Shown here: piece by piece, positions 45,011 through 56,618 of the stretch
How the letters are laid out: the number at the start of each line of letters is the position of its first letter
Position numbering within the stretch: position 1 is the stretch's first letter
From: Meloidogyne chitwoodi
Lineage: Eukaryota > Nematoda > Chromadorea > Rhabditida > Meloidogynidae
Assembly (NCBI GenBank): GCA_015183035.1
Contig: JACZZP010000021.1
Location: 1-64,000, forward strand
Length of the DNA stretch: 64,000 nt
Reading direction: 5' to 3'
Translations under genes and position numbers: made by a program
The notes under the pieces: model-generated
Database searches by the model: none
Told to the model about the DNA's origin: nothing
The model's input: the letters and a program-made list of their open reading frames with translations, nothing else

Positions 45011-45322
45011 TAAATAATTTTGTGTTCACTAATTACATTTCGACTTTATTTTTCGCTCGTTTTGCATTTTTTAAATAAATTAGAAGTCCTAAATTTTCGC
45101 CTGTAGCGCTAAAAAAGATGAATTTTTGGCAACTAAGGTGGAATAATTTTTTAAAATTTTTCGCCTGCGGCGCAAAAAAACGGAATTTTTGGCAATTAAA
45201 GAAAAAATATGCAAAATTTTCGCCTGCGGCACTAAAACTACCCGAAACCCGAAATTTATGAAAATATACCCGACCCGACACTTGAGGTCAACCCGGAACA
45301 ACCCTGATATATATATAACTTA

Positions 45323-45919
45323 AAAGGTCACTCACGAACTGTAACAATTAATTTCGAATTTTTTTTTTGCACGAGCGTATAGAGCAGGGTCGATAACCTA
45401 TTGCCAATTTTTGGCTTTTTTGGCTAGGACCCCCAAACTAAAAAGTTATAGCCGTTCAAAGTTTCAGTTTTTGGGAGCGCTAGAGTAAAGAGAAGAAAGA
45501 GAGAAAAGAAAAGAGGGGACAAGGCAGACCCTTTTATAACCTCTTATGCTTTTGACCATTTTTAAACATTTCACGCTGCTTACCCTTTTTTCCTTCTCTT
45601 TTAAATTGAAAAATGATGGCTGACTGCCTACCGTCTCTCCGACATTAACCTCACTATTTTCGCTTATAAGGAAGCAAAGAGAGAACAGAGAAAGAAAAAG
45701 CAAAGAGAGACAAGGAGGAAAGTCGCTCTCTTCTTTTCTTTCTTTTTACCAGATACTCTAGCGCTCCCAAAAACTGAAACTTTGAACGGCTATAACTTTT
45801 TAGTTTGGGGGTCGGAGCCAAAAAAGCCAAAAATTGGCAATAGGTTTTCGACCCTGCTCTACACGATAGTGCAAAAAAAAAATTCGAAATTAATTGTTAC
45901 AGTTCGTGAGTGTCCCTTG
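45323..45919. mobile_element. Foldback MITE with TTA target duplication, copy 2
   Basis: 597 bp, closely matching 28714-29312 through almost its whole length and flanked by TTA (45320-45322 and 45920-45922). The outermost TIR bases differ (AAAGGTCACTCACGAAC here, CAAGGGACACTCTCGAAC there), and the subterminal taacaattaatttcg differs from taagtgcgaatttcg. Two subtypes are therefore present. Confidence 0.9.
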
Positions 45920-46246
45920 TTAATATATTATCTTTCCTATCATTTTTTTAATAAATAATCTTCTTGGGATTAAATTGTTGAAAAACTTTTTTTTATTTAA
46001 ATTAAAACAAATATATATATAATGCCCATTTATTTAATTTAATAAATATAAAATTAATTAATTATATAATATAGGACAAATAAAATAAGTTTGGAAAAAT
46101 TATTTTAGTTTTTTTTGAAATTACAAACGCAGCAGAAAAAAAAAAAATATTTTAGTGTCAAAATAAGGGGAGATCAGAATTGTCAATCGAAAATAATTAA
46201 AGATCAAACAATTAAATTAAACAATTTAACCTTATTAAAATTCTCT

Positions 46247-48012
46247 TTACCCATCCACACAAGCACTCATTAACAATTCTTTTCTGCGCTCAGCTAGCTG
46301 CTCGGCTTTTTGCTTTAACTAAAAATTAAATAATATTTATTTTTTTTAAATTTATGCCCCATTTTTAATAAAATTAAATTTAAAATTTTTTAAAAAACCT
46401 CTTGAATTTTGACTTCTCCATTAGATAACGCATTTTGGTAAAAATCAATTTTCTTTCGAATAGTTTCAATCTTTTTGGCCTCATTAATAATAGAAGATTG
46501 TACAGTCAGTTCTTCTTGACATAAAGACCAAAGTAAAGCTTGCTATAAAAATAAAGATTTAATTTTAAAAAATTAAGAGAAAAGTAATAAATCTATTACA
46601 ACGTGATAATTTTAAATGTTAAAGCAAAGATTTAGTGACCATTAAAAAAATTTTAATAAAAAAATGTAAAAAACCTTTTTTTTATTCTTTTCATCTTCAC
46701 AAAACTCAGCAGCTGATTTAGACATACGTTGACCATTAACAAGTTCAGGAGGACTTTGAAAAGAAGGAATATCATCCTTAAAAAGAAATAGAAAAAATAA
46801 ATAAAATTGTCAAACCTCATTGTTAGTCACTACTTCTTCTACAACTTCTTTTTTAACTTCTTTATTCACTTTATTATCCTTTGTAGTAAGTCGTTTTTTG
46901 CTTGGAACCGAAGAATTTGGTGTTGAGGATTTTGAAGTAGAATCAACTTTTTCATTATTATTTGGAGAAGAATTTGTTGAACGCATTTGAGGAGGATAAA
47001 TAGGCGGTGGAACGTGTGGATTGAACGAAGGAATTTTTCCAAAATCACCATATCTAAAAAATTTAAAATTTTACCAGGAGTTCGCCTCGAAAATATATTA
47101 AAATTAAAAAACCTTTCAGGAAGATAAATAGAAGACTGAAACACAAATGGAGTCGAAGATGAAGACACTTCACGCCGATTTTCCTAAAAATAAATTTTAA
47201 TAAAAATAAATATTTAATAAAAAATACAAATTTGTTAGAATTTCTTTGATTTGGGCCATCTTCTAAAAATTCAACAGGAACAGAGCAATAAGAATGTCCA
47301 GAGTCAATGAAATTGTTGCTTCAAATAACAATTTCACATAAATAGAATATCTTAGAGTTAAATATAAAATGTGGCCCAGTAAAAAACGAAACGCATTAAA
47401 TACTGAGAATTTGGTTTTAAAGAATCTCAAGGAAAATAGCAGAGAAACGCCTTAAGAAATTTTTAAAAAAGGTGCGTGGTAAACTCAATGTCTCAGAGAC
47501 AGATAGATCTGTCTGTACAAGCATAAAGGACTGAAACTTGCCAAAAGGTAAAGGAAAAAAATGAAAGGACAAAATATAAAAAAAAATAAGATATTTGATT
47601 AGCAGATCAATTTATAAAAACCAGCAACCAATAATCTAAAAGTACAAACAACCCAATGCTTTAAACAGACAAACATTAAACATAGAAGTTTATTAATGTC
47701 AACTTAGACAAATTGACACATTAAAAATAAATAAAACCTTTTCGAACCATTATTATTAATATTAGTCGGACTTTCATCAACAAAAAGCTTTTTGTTTCGT
47801 TCTTTAAACATTTCTTGAGCTTTGGAATGTTTATAATTTGACATCTGTTTGGCTGCTATAGAATCAAAATTTGTAGAAATTTTAAGAGCTTTTCTGACAA
47901 TGTTAACACTTGATGATGTATTTGTAGAATTAAATGCTGAATTGGCCATTGGACTATTATTTTTGTGTTTTTTCTTGAAAATATTCCTTTCGAAAATTAC
48001 GTCGTTAACCAT
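46247..48012 (-). CDS. Uncharacterised low-complexity protein with C-terminal helix
   Basis: Exons in protein order: 48012 to about 47743 (starting MVNDVIFERNIFKKKHKNNS), about 47317-47236 (NNFIDSGHSYCSVPVEFLED), 47186-47115 (ENRREVSSSSTPFVFQSS), 47055-46817 (YGDFGKIPSFNPHVPPPIYP then a Ser/Lys/Glu-rich stretch), 46780-46678 (SFQSPPELVNGQRMSKSAAD), 46543-46400 (ALLWSLCQEELTVQSSIINE, helical) and 46319-46247 (LKQKAEQLAERRKELLMSAC, ending VDG). The N-terminal two thirds are predicted disordered and basic; the last 75 residues look like an amphipathic or coiled-coil helix. Phases fit at the junctions I checked. The helix faintly recalls the region before the anillin homology domain, but not enough to name it. 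Confidence 0.6.
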
Positions 48013-49277
48013 TAAAACTTTTGTTGAAAAATTTAGTTTAAAAATTAAAAAATTTTATTACCCTATATCTTTGCTTTTCAGACTAAAAAAATATTGATTA
48101 AAAGACTTAAGTTAAATTAGAGAAAAAAAGAAAAAAAGTAGACAAAATGCCAAGATTTACCAAAACGAAAATTTATTTTAAATTTAAAAATTAAATAATT
48201 ATTTTTATTAATTTATTCTTCAAAAAATTATAACTCAAAATTAAATCGATAATTTTTGATTTTTTAATTTATAATTAAAAGCAAATTTAATCCTCTATAA
48301 AATACTAAAAAATCAGAATTTTAAAAAATTCTTTGAAAAAGTTATTTAAAAAAACTCATTTTTTATTGTTTTTATTTTTCTTTTTTTTCTATTTCTTGCT
48401 ATTTTTAGTCAAAAATTTTTATAAAAATGCAAAAATTGTTACACTAAATTTTTCTTAGAATTTTTATTTATTTTGTCAAATACAAATTCACTACACAAAT
48501 CACAAAATTTTTTTGAAATGATTGGCCTTGAGCTTTTTACTTTAAAATTCGTATTTTTAATAAATTTTTTGATCGGAAGCAAAATTTTAAGAGTTTATAT
48601 ATTTGATTGACAGAGTGGAACACAAAAAAATTTTCTCTCGAATTTTCTTTTTTGCATTTATTTATAGTTTGATTTATTTATACAAACACACAAAAACATA
48701 ATCAAGCGAATTTGGCAAATAAATTAATTTAAAAATTATTTATTTTGATAAAATAAAAAATTTAACGTTCCGTTACTTTTTTTAAATTTTCTAGAAAAAT
48801 TTATTTCTAGATCGTTTATTAAAAAAATAAATTAAAATCATTAATTTATAGTTTATAGTTGAATGTGCAAAAAAGTTGGTATAAAAGGCTAAATTAAATA
48901 AGCATTTTTATCATTCATGTCAGTAAATAAACTTTTTCTTTAATTTTTTTTTAATTAAATATTAAATCTTAATTTTATTCAATTTTTAGAAATGCTAAAA
49001 TAATTTAAAAAAAATTTTTTACAACCTCTCAGATTTACATATTTTTAATTTTATAATTAATTAATTTTAAAGGCCTTAAAATCATTATCCATCCAAGAAA
49101 AAATAAATAAAAATCTACATATTTTAAAGAATTAAAAAATTATCCCAAAACCTTAGAAAGGCTAAAAATAGAAAATTTTCACAAATTAAAAAAATCTCCC
49201 TTATAACAATGAAAATTAATTTTAAAAAATTTTTAGAAAATTTTCTAAAATAATTATATCTATTCAACTAAGAAATT
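48013..49277. other. AT-rich intergenic region, nothing recognised
   Basis: More than 80% A/T by eye, with poly-A and poly-T runs and no plausible exon on either strand. It should contain the promoters of the divergent genes at 48012 and 49278. Confidence 0.5.
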
Positions 49278-49528
49278 ATGAATTCCTACAGCTTTGCAAT
49301 TCTTACAATTTTCCTTATTTTCGCTTCTGTAGCAATTGCTGATTTAACAGTTGATAATGAAGGATTAACAAAACAAATGGAAAGAAGGTTTTTGAATTAA
49401 AAAATGTTTAAAAAATTATTTTTTATTTTTTAAGTGTTCGTTCAAAACGTTATGGATATTATTTTGATTGTTGTTGCTGTTATGGTGGTGGATATGGTTG
49501 GGGAGGATATGGAGGATATTGGGGCTGA
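49278..49528 (+). CDS. Secreted Gly/Tyr-rich peptide precursor with CCCC motif
   Basis: Two exons, 49278-49387 and 49435-49528, intron phase 2. MNSYSFAILTIFLIFASVAI with A is a signal peptide. A short acidic pro-segment (DLTVDNEGLTKQMERRSV) leads to a furin-like site RSKR, and the mature peptide of 25 residues reads YGYYFDCCCCYGGGYGWGG then YGGYWG. The Gly/Tyr/Trp-rich repeats recall C. elegans epidermal antimicrobial NLP peptides (YGGYG type), but the four consecutive cysteines are unusual. The exon plan, with cleavage KR-YG at the start of exon 2 after a phase 2 intron, is the same as in the family at 56169-58681, so they may be related. Function in defence or in the cuticle is inference. 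Confidence 0.75.
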
Positions 49529-50040
49529 TAAAATGTTTTTTGTGAATTTAAATAGAACTTTTATTTAAAAAATATAATATTTTACTTTCTGTGATAATTT
49601 TTATATAATGGTGGTATTTTTTGTAATAAAATAAAATTTAAATAATTTTATTTATTTTTATTCAAATAAATCATTATATATTACCTGTCAAAATTTAAAT
49701 ACATAAGTATGTATTAAAATATTTAGTTCCAATTTTATTTTGTATTTTTCCATTTTTTGGCCTTTAATTTTTTAAAATTAGTTTTGACACACACCTTTTT
49801 ATTAATTTATTAAAAAAATTTCAAAAATTAAAAAAAATTATTAATAAAAATATTTTTATGCAAAAAAGAGAATAAAGAAAAAATTGATTATTTTTTTTTG
49901 TGGAGAGTTGACATTTATGTAGTACAATTCTCTTTTTATGAGTCACATCATTCTTTCGAAATTTATACAACTAAGAATTTTAATTTATTTTAATTTTATT
50001 TTATTTTAAAAATATTTAGTGTTTTAATTTAATATTAAAA

Positions 50041-51773
50041 ATGACTGAAGATTTTTCCGAGAAAAAGAATTTGAGGTAATAAATTTTTTTTTAAATTAAT
50101 TTTATTAATTTTAGTGGAGAATGTCTCAGTTTCCCAAATGAAGTTTTGATAGATATTTTCTCTTTTTTACCAAGAAAAATTCTAATAAAAAATATAGAAC
50201 CAGTAAATGAATATTTTTTTATCATTTCTAAACAAAATGTTAAATCAATTCATTTAATACAAGAAAATGAAGATTTTATTAATAAATTGGCATATAAACA
50301 AACTGAAGCAAATCAACAATATTCTGACTTAATTCAAAGTAAATGTCCTTTAAATGAACATTTTAGATTAAATAATACCTGGAATATTAATATTTGTTGT
50401 AGAGATCAAAATCACGCTACTTTTAAGGTTTGTTAAAATTTAATTTTTATTAAAAATTTGTTAAAAACGTTGTTATGACTAACATAAGCGAAAATTTATA
50501 ATATCGCCAAATTTGAACTTCTTGTTGGTGACATTTTGGACACAATCTAATTTTTAAATTTTGACCATAACTTTGGTAATTTTGAATTGAAAATTTTGAA
50601 ATTTTAGGTGAATCTGGATAACTCCTTAAGGGATAATTCTACAAAATTTTAAAGATTAACGCCTTTCTTAAGTAAAGTTATTCTAATTTTAAGCGCCGTT
50701 GTCGCTACCAAATGTGTGTAATGCGCCATTCGTTGGATATTTTTCAAAATTGTTATGTTCGCATCTCAATTAATTGTTTTTCATCATTTACGGCAACATA
50801 TTTACAAGAAATAGTTTCATATTTAAACCTTTTGGATTCGGTTAACCTTTCACTGTTTGAATTGATTTTGCCAGGTTCTTACAATCAACAACTACGTTTA
50901 TTTACTCAGGTTTTTTTTAATTTGCTTTTTATTAGATATATAATTCTGTGGTACGATTGAGTGGGGTCCTATAAAAATTTTCATATAAAGGAAATTGTCT
51001 ATTTTTAAGTCATTTTTAGTTCAAAATATTTTCTTGCGAATAAGTGGGATATTTATTTGTTCTCTAACTCCCTGCCTTTGATATACTATTGCGCGACAGA
51101 CCGTCCTGCGACAAATCGGGCTTTACCCTTATATTTTAATTAATCTAAATATTGTGAATTTATTAAGTTCTGTTTACATTTATTTGTCTTTTATTTAGGA
51201 ATTATTAAATGACCCAACAATTTTATCTTGTGAACAACTTAAAATTGCTAGTTCTGACAGAAATGAACCAGAAATTGGTTTATTATTTAATTGGCTTCAT
51301 TATAAAAGAAATTACAATTTTTATTATGAAAATACTTATCGTCTATTAATTATTCAATACACTGGAATAGTTTTGGAAGGTTTAAATGAATTAATTGAAA
51401 AATGTAAAAAGGTAATTTATTTTTTTGTTACGTACCTTGTAAAATAAATCTTAAAATATTTTTTTAGAATTTTCTTGAATCAGAAAGTGCTTTTTTTCAA
51501 CGTTCATTTATATTCGGTTTTTTCTATCGTATAAATTTGCTTGAATTTTCTATGGAAAATACAAAAAGTGAAGAATTAATCTTTTTAGAAAATTTAAAAT
51601 CGAGAAATGGTACAAAAACAAATTATTATTGGTTAAGAAGATGTAATAAAAATATGGAAAATAATCAGAAGGAATATTGTCAAAAAATATTTAAATCTTT
51701 TAATGACTTTAGAAGAACTAAAAGTACTAATCATTTAAAAAAAGAAGACAAGACTTTAATTAATTTTGATTAA
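50041..51773 (+). CDS. F-box-type protein, tandem copy 1 (intact)
   Basis: Five exons: 50041-50075, 50115-50427, 50694-50909, 51199-51411 and 51468-51773, open and in phase throughout. The N-terminus SFPNEVLIDIFSFLPRKILI matches the start of an F-box (LPxEVLxxIFxxL), suggesting a Skp1-binding substrate adaptor for SCF ubiquitin ligase. The rest, about 310 residues, includes RYQMCVMRHSLDIFQNCYVR, FNWLHYKRNYNFYYENTYRL and EELIFLENLKSRNGTKTNYY, and matches the lineage-expanded nematode F-box families only in style. It has no leucine-rich or FTH motif I can recognise. It is the first of three tandem paralogues; the other two are damaged. Confidence 0.75.
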
Positions 51774-51800
51774 AAAATTTTTTTCTGTTTTGTACATAAA

Positions 51801-51987
51801 AGTCCGCAACTTTTGTTCGCAGGTTTTTTATTGACACCTATATGTTAATTTCTCTAGATGAATGATCTGAAATGAATATAAGTTGATGTATTTGATGATA
51901 TTTTAGCAGATTGTTGATTTTATGCGTTACAAAATAATTAAATATTAATACTTGCGACAAAAATTTGCGGATTTTTGTGGACAAAAC
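51801..51987. repeat. Inverted repeat, TGCGGAC family
   Basis: Arms aaagtccgcaacttttgttc and acaaaaatttgcggattttt, just after F-box copy 1. The copy at 55317-55497 lies in an intron of copy 3, so insertions were independent. Confidence 0.75.
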
Positions 51988-52187
51988 ATATAAATATAAT
52001 TTTTTGTGATACATTTTTTATTAATTTTTATTTTAAATTTATTATTATATGAATGGTCTTTTTAATATAGAAATAAAAAAATTTTTTGCAAAATAAATTT
52101 AATGAAAATTTATAATATTTTTCATTATTATTTTTTTAAATTTTATTTTATTTTAAAAATATTTAGTGTTTTAATTTAATATTAAAA

Positions 52188-53883
52188 ATGACTGAAGATT
52201 TTTCCGAGAAAAAGAATTTGAGGTAATAAATTTTTTTTTAAATTAATTTTATTAATTTTAGTGGAGAATGTCTCAGTTTCCCAAATGAAGTTTTGATAGA
52301 TATTTCTCTTTTTTACCAAGAAAAATTCTAATAAAAAATATAGAACCAGTAAATGAATATTTTTTTATCATTTCTAAAAAAAATATCAAATCAATTCATT
52401 TAATACAAGAAAATGAAGATTTTATTAGTAAATTGTCAATAAATCAAACTGAAGCAAATCAACAATATTTTAACTTAACTCAAAGTAATTGTTCTTTAAA
52501 TGAACATTTTAGATTAAAGTTTGTTTGGAATGTTTATATTTGTCGTAGAGAGCTTTATCAGGCTAATTTCAAGGTTTTTTAAATTTTTTATTAAAAATTA
52601 GGAAAACCTATATGTTATGAATAGGCGAAAATTTTGGAAATTTATAATATTACGAAATTCATACTTAGAGGACTAGAATTTTGTACGGTTATTCGTTATT
52701 TAGTTATGTAATCTGTAAAAAAGTTACAAACTTTTTCTTTGGAATTTTCAAAGTTATGGACGAAAGTGATCATCTTGTTGGTGACATTTTGGACATAATC
52801 TAATTTTTAAATTTTGACCATAACTTTGGTAATTTTGAATTGAAAATTTTGAAATTTTAGGTGAATCTGGATAACTCCTTAAGGGATAATTCTACAAAAT
52901 TTTAAAGATTAACGCCTTTCTTAAGTAAAGTTATTTTAATTTTAAGCGTCGTCGTCGCTACCAAATGTGTGTAATGCGCCATTCGTTGGATATTTTTCAA
53001 AATTGTTATGTCCGAGTCACTCCATATTATACTTCAGTACTAGAGTCAACAGATTTACAAGAAATATATTCATATCTAAACATTTTGGATTCGGCTAATC
53101 CTTCACAGATTGACTTGTTTTTGCCAATGTCTTACAATCGACTTCCTCTTGGTTTACGGATTTGTCCATTACTCAGGTTTTTTTAAAATAATTTATATGA
53201 TTCTGAGGGTTTATGGAATAGATTAGGATTCCTTTCATTTTTTTCAGTAAATTTTTGGGTATTTTGGACTTTTTGGGAATTTAAATTGGGCATAAAATAA
53301 TGTTTGTTTTTCAACGTCTGTTAAAAGTTAAAAATAAAAATTAATGAAATTTATTTTTTATTTAGGAACTATTAAATAACCAAACAATTTTAAATTGTCA
53401 AAAACTTAAAATTATCCATTCTGACAGAAATGAACCAGAAATTAATTTATTATTTAATTGGCTTCATTATAAAAGAAATAATAATTTTAATAATAAAAAT
53501 AGATATCGCTTATTAATTACTCTGAAAACTGAAACAATTTTTAATGGTTTAGATGAATTAATTGAAAATGTAAAAAGGTTAGTTTTTCTTTGAATTTAAG
53601 GAAATTAAAATTTTTTTAGAATTTACTTCAATCAGAAAGTGCAAATGATCACCAATCTTATATATTCGGATTTCTCTCTCCTAAAGATTTGACTGAATTT
53701 ACTTTGGAAAATACAAAAAGTGAAGAATTAATTTTTTTAGAAAATTTAAAATCAGGAAATGGTACAAAAACAAATTATTATTGGTTAAGAAGGTGTAATA
53801 AAATAATGGAAAATAATCAAAAAGAATATTGTCAAAAAATATCTAAAAATTCTTTTTTCGGACATTGGAATTATATACGATGA
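52188..53883 (+). pseudogene. F-box-type gene, tandem copy 2, frameshifted
   Basis: Same exon plan as copy 1: 52188-52222, 52262-52573, 52947-53176, 53366-53577 and 53620-53883. Exon 2 has lost one T in the F-box at about 52303 (gatatttctc against gatattttctc in copy 1). Exon 4 has lost one A near 53570 (gaaaatgtaaaaag against gaaaaatgtaaaaag). Both events are in homopolymers, so either the copy is decaying or the assembly has errors. The 5' end and intron 2 are almost identical to copy 1, but exon 3 diverges sharply after NCYVR. Confidence 0.75.
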
Positions 53884-54068
53884 ATATTATTATTTCAATA
53901 GAGAAAAACCTTTAATTCGTATTTATTAAAAAATAAATATTTTTATTTTTTTTTAATAAATTTTGTTATTTTTAAATTTAAATAGTATAAAAAGGCCTTT
54001 TTAAAAAATATTTTTTAATTATTTTTTTTTATTTTTTTAATATTTAGATTTTTAAATTAAAATAAAAA

Positions 54069-55862
54069 ATGACTGAAGATATTGCGAAGAAAAGGAAATT
54101 AAGGTTAATTTTTTAAAATAATTAAATTAATTTTATTTAATTTTTAGTGAAGAATGTCTCAGTTTCTCAAATGAAGTTTTGACAGATATTTTCTCTTTTT
54201 TAAGCCGAAAAATTTTGACAAAAAATATAGAACCAGTGAATAAATATTTTTTTAATATTTGTAAAGAAAATGTCAAATCAATTCATTTAATAAAATGCAG
54301 TTCAAGTTTTGCTGCTACATTGGCATGTGATCAAAAAAAATGAAAAAGTAAAGCAACATTATGTGGACTTAATTTCAAGTAAATGTTCTTTGAATGAACA
54401 TTTTTGCAATTGGTGGTATTTGGCAAGTTATTGTTTCTCATGGTGAAGAGGATAAAAGACATTCGGGTTTTTTTAATATTTTTTTTAGAATTTAATTTTT
54501 TATTAGAAATTTGGGTGGAAAACGTAAAGTTGGAAATTTTGAATTGAAAATTTTTAAATTTTAAGATAATTAGAGAAAGATTTTAGCAAAATTTTAATAA
54601 ATATATTTTTAATTAAGGAAGCTCCTTTGAAATATATTTTTGTTCGTAGTCATCAATTTTCAACGTCTGTAATTCTCCACTCATTAGATCTTTTCCGAAA
54701 TGGTTGGATTCGTGTTTCTCCATTCTATGTAAATCATATTTGCACATCAGAGTATTTACGAGAAATTCTTTTTTATCTAAATATTTTTGATTCGATTAAT
54801 ATTGGCACAAATTGAATTGGTTTTACCAGAATGTAACGTTCAACTTCCGAATCATCTTCAATATTCTATTGCTCAGGTTTTTTAAATAAATTTACTTTTT
54901 TGTTTTTAATTAAATATTGTGGATACTTGGGTACGTCCCGGGAACGGAGACATTGTCGATGTTCAGGGACTAGAAATGACGGGGGATTTTTTGAGTCAAA
55001 AGCCCCGTTTGTGGATGTTACTCTTAATTTTCAGTGTTTTCAAACAACTAAAAATTTTTTTTCAGAGATTTTTAATTAACCCAGCTATTTTAAATTGTCA
55101 ACGACTCAAAATTAAAAAATTTAGAGAAAATGAACCACATTTTACTTTATTAGTTAATTGGCTTCATTATAAGACAAAGAATAATAATTGTGATTATCGT
55201 TTATTAATTATTATTCAAAAAAGAGAAGCAATTTTTGGAAGATTTAGATGAATTAATTGATAAATGTAAAGAGGTTAGTTTTTAATTTGTTTTATTTTCC
55301 TTTTTGAGACAACAAAGTCCGCAAATTTTGTCCGCAAAAATATTTTTTTTTCATAAAAGAATTTTTAGATTATAAAAATAAATAAAGAGATGTATATTTT
55401 GGAGGCATAAAATCAATATTATTTTATCTTTTTTAGAATAACTATTTAACCTTTTTGTGGGAAAAAATATTTTTGCGGACAGCATTTGCGGACTTTTTTT
55501 TGTAAAAATAAAGAAAATAATAATTTTTTTTATTTTAATTTTTTGTTAGAAATTTTGATCAATCAGAAAGTCCAATAAATCAACGATCTTATATATTTGG
55601 ATTTATTTCTACAAAAAATGTGACTGAATTTACTTTAGAAAATACAAAAAGTGAAGAATTAATTTTTTTAGAAAATTTAAAATCAAAAGAAGGTGAAAAA
55701 ACAAATTATTATTTGTTAAGAAGATGTAATAAAATAAAGGAAAATAATCAAAAAGAATATTGTCAAAAATTATTTAAAAATTCTTTTTGGAATTTAAAAT
55801 TTATGAGCATGTATTGTTTGGTAAACCTTGCATTTCTATTTGTTAAATTAAAATTATTTTAA
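54069..55862 (+). pseudogene. F-box-type gene, tandem copy 3, degenerate
   Basis: The most diverged copy. It begins MTEDIAKKRKL, and the F-box exon SFSNEVLTDIFSFLSRKILT is recognisable. An extra A in a run near 54335-54342 creates a stop (TGA at 54341). A second frame change lies near 54806 (TGA where copy 1 reads through), and another occurs near 55235 (gcaatttttgga). The last exon (about 55555-55862) keeps EELIFLENLKSKEGEKTNYY. Intron 4 contains a TGCGGAC inverted repeat (55317-55497). Probably non-functional. Confidence 0.75.
55317..55497. repeat. Inverted repeat, TGCGGAC family
   Basis: Arms aaagtccgcaaattttgtcc plus gcaaaaatattttt and aaaatatttttgcggacagc plus atttgcggacttt, with an internal AT-rich loop, in the last intron of F-box copy 3. 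Confidence 0.8.
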
Positions 55863-56168
55863 TTTTTTTGGATAAATTTTTTTTATTTTTTATTTATTTT
55901 TAAATTTATTATAGTAAAGGTCTTTTTTAATATAAAAATTAAAAAATATTTTTTTTAAAGTGCAAAGAAATTAAAAAATAATTTATTTGTTTATTTAATT
56001 ACACTAAAAAGAAGAAGATTTTTATTTAATTTAATTTTTTTAATAGATCAGGTTATTCATTTTGTTTAATAAAATAGATAGGTTTACCAGCACTTTCTTT
56101 ATATATTTAATTTAAAAATATCTATAAATTTTTAAATTAATTATTTTTTAAAATAATTAATTTAAAAA

Positions 56169-56618
56169 ATGTTTAAATTAATTTATTTAAATATTTTATT
56201 ATTATTTGTTTGTACTTTAAAAATTAAATTAAATGCTGATAAAATTGAAGGTCCTCCTAAAAGTCTGAAGCAATTAGAAAATATTCACAATATGTATGTA
56301 AATTATATTTAAAAAATTAAAATATAATTAAATTTTATTTAAGTAATAGAAACAAGCGTTATGGTCCAGGAGGTAGTGGAGACAGTTATGGTGATGGAAT
56401 GGCTGGTTGTGGACCAGAACTTGATGACCAAAAATGCAAATGTCCGTGTTGCTATTGTCATGTATCTACGGAGACCCTAAAACTTATGGAAAGCCAAAAA
56501 AAACAGATATTTACCTCCAAAAAGACATTACTGGCCAAAAAGACCTAATTTATCAAGAAGACGTTATTTGCCAAGGAGACGCTTTGGATGGCGAAGAAAT
56601 TGGCTGCGGAGAGGTTGA
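56169..56618 (+). CDS. Secreted KR-YGPGGSGD family precursor, copy 1 (frame-disrupted 3' part)
   Basis: Exon 1, 56169-56293, encodes the signal peptide MFKLIYLNILLLFVCTLKIK and pro-segment. Exon 2 starts at 56344 after a phase 2 intron with NRNKR, a dibasic processing site, then YGPGGSGDSYGDGMAGCGPE and CKCPCCYCH. The frame from the start codon continues to a stop at 56546-56548. Beyond CYCH, the two other frames look more protein-like: a middle frame with YGDPKTYGKPKK, then, from the run of eight A residues near 56496, a strongly basic frame with RYLPPKRHYWPKRPNLSRRR and a C-terminus WLRRG at 56618. The basic end matches copies 2 and 3. Either two one-base deletions truncated it, or the assembly is wrong there. 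Confidence 0.6.

Larger units (their letters stand above)
43566..45306. mobile_element. Outer GC-rich inverted-repeat element
   Basis: The left end CAATGTTGCGCCGGGTTACC and the right end GGTCAACCCGGAACAACCCT with final G form imperfect inverted ends, CAATG and CAGGG, both compatible with YARNG. Subterminal acccgacccg arrays lie at 43572-43685 and 45238-45295. No target duplication is evident. It contains the element at 43790-44921, a tRNA-like segment and three gcctgcggcgct modules. Confidence 0.65.

Noticed and set aside
43543..45301. Open frames rich in PDP, RPGNP or FFFNCQKF
   Set aside because: They read through acccgacc arrays and cgcctgcggcgc modules of nested elements, not genes.
56490..56505. 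Programmed minus-one ribosomal frameshift at the run of eight A
   Set aside because: A canonical heptamer (A AAA AAC) is not in the frame it would need, no downstream structure was identified, and simple indel or assembly error explains it as well; kept only as one option in the findings.
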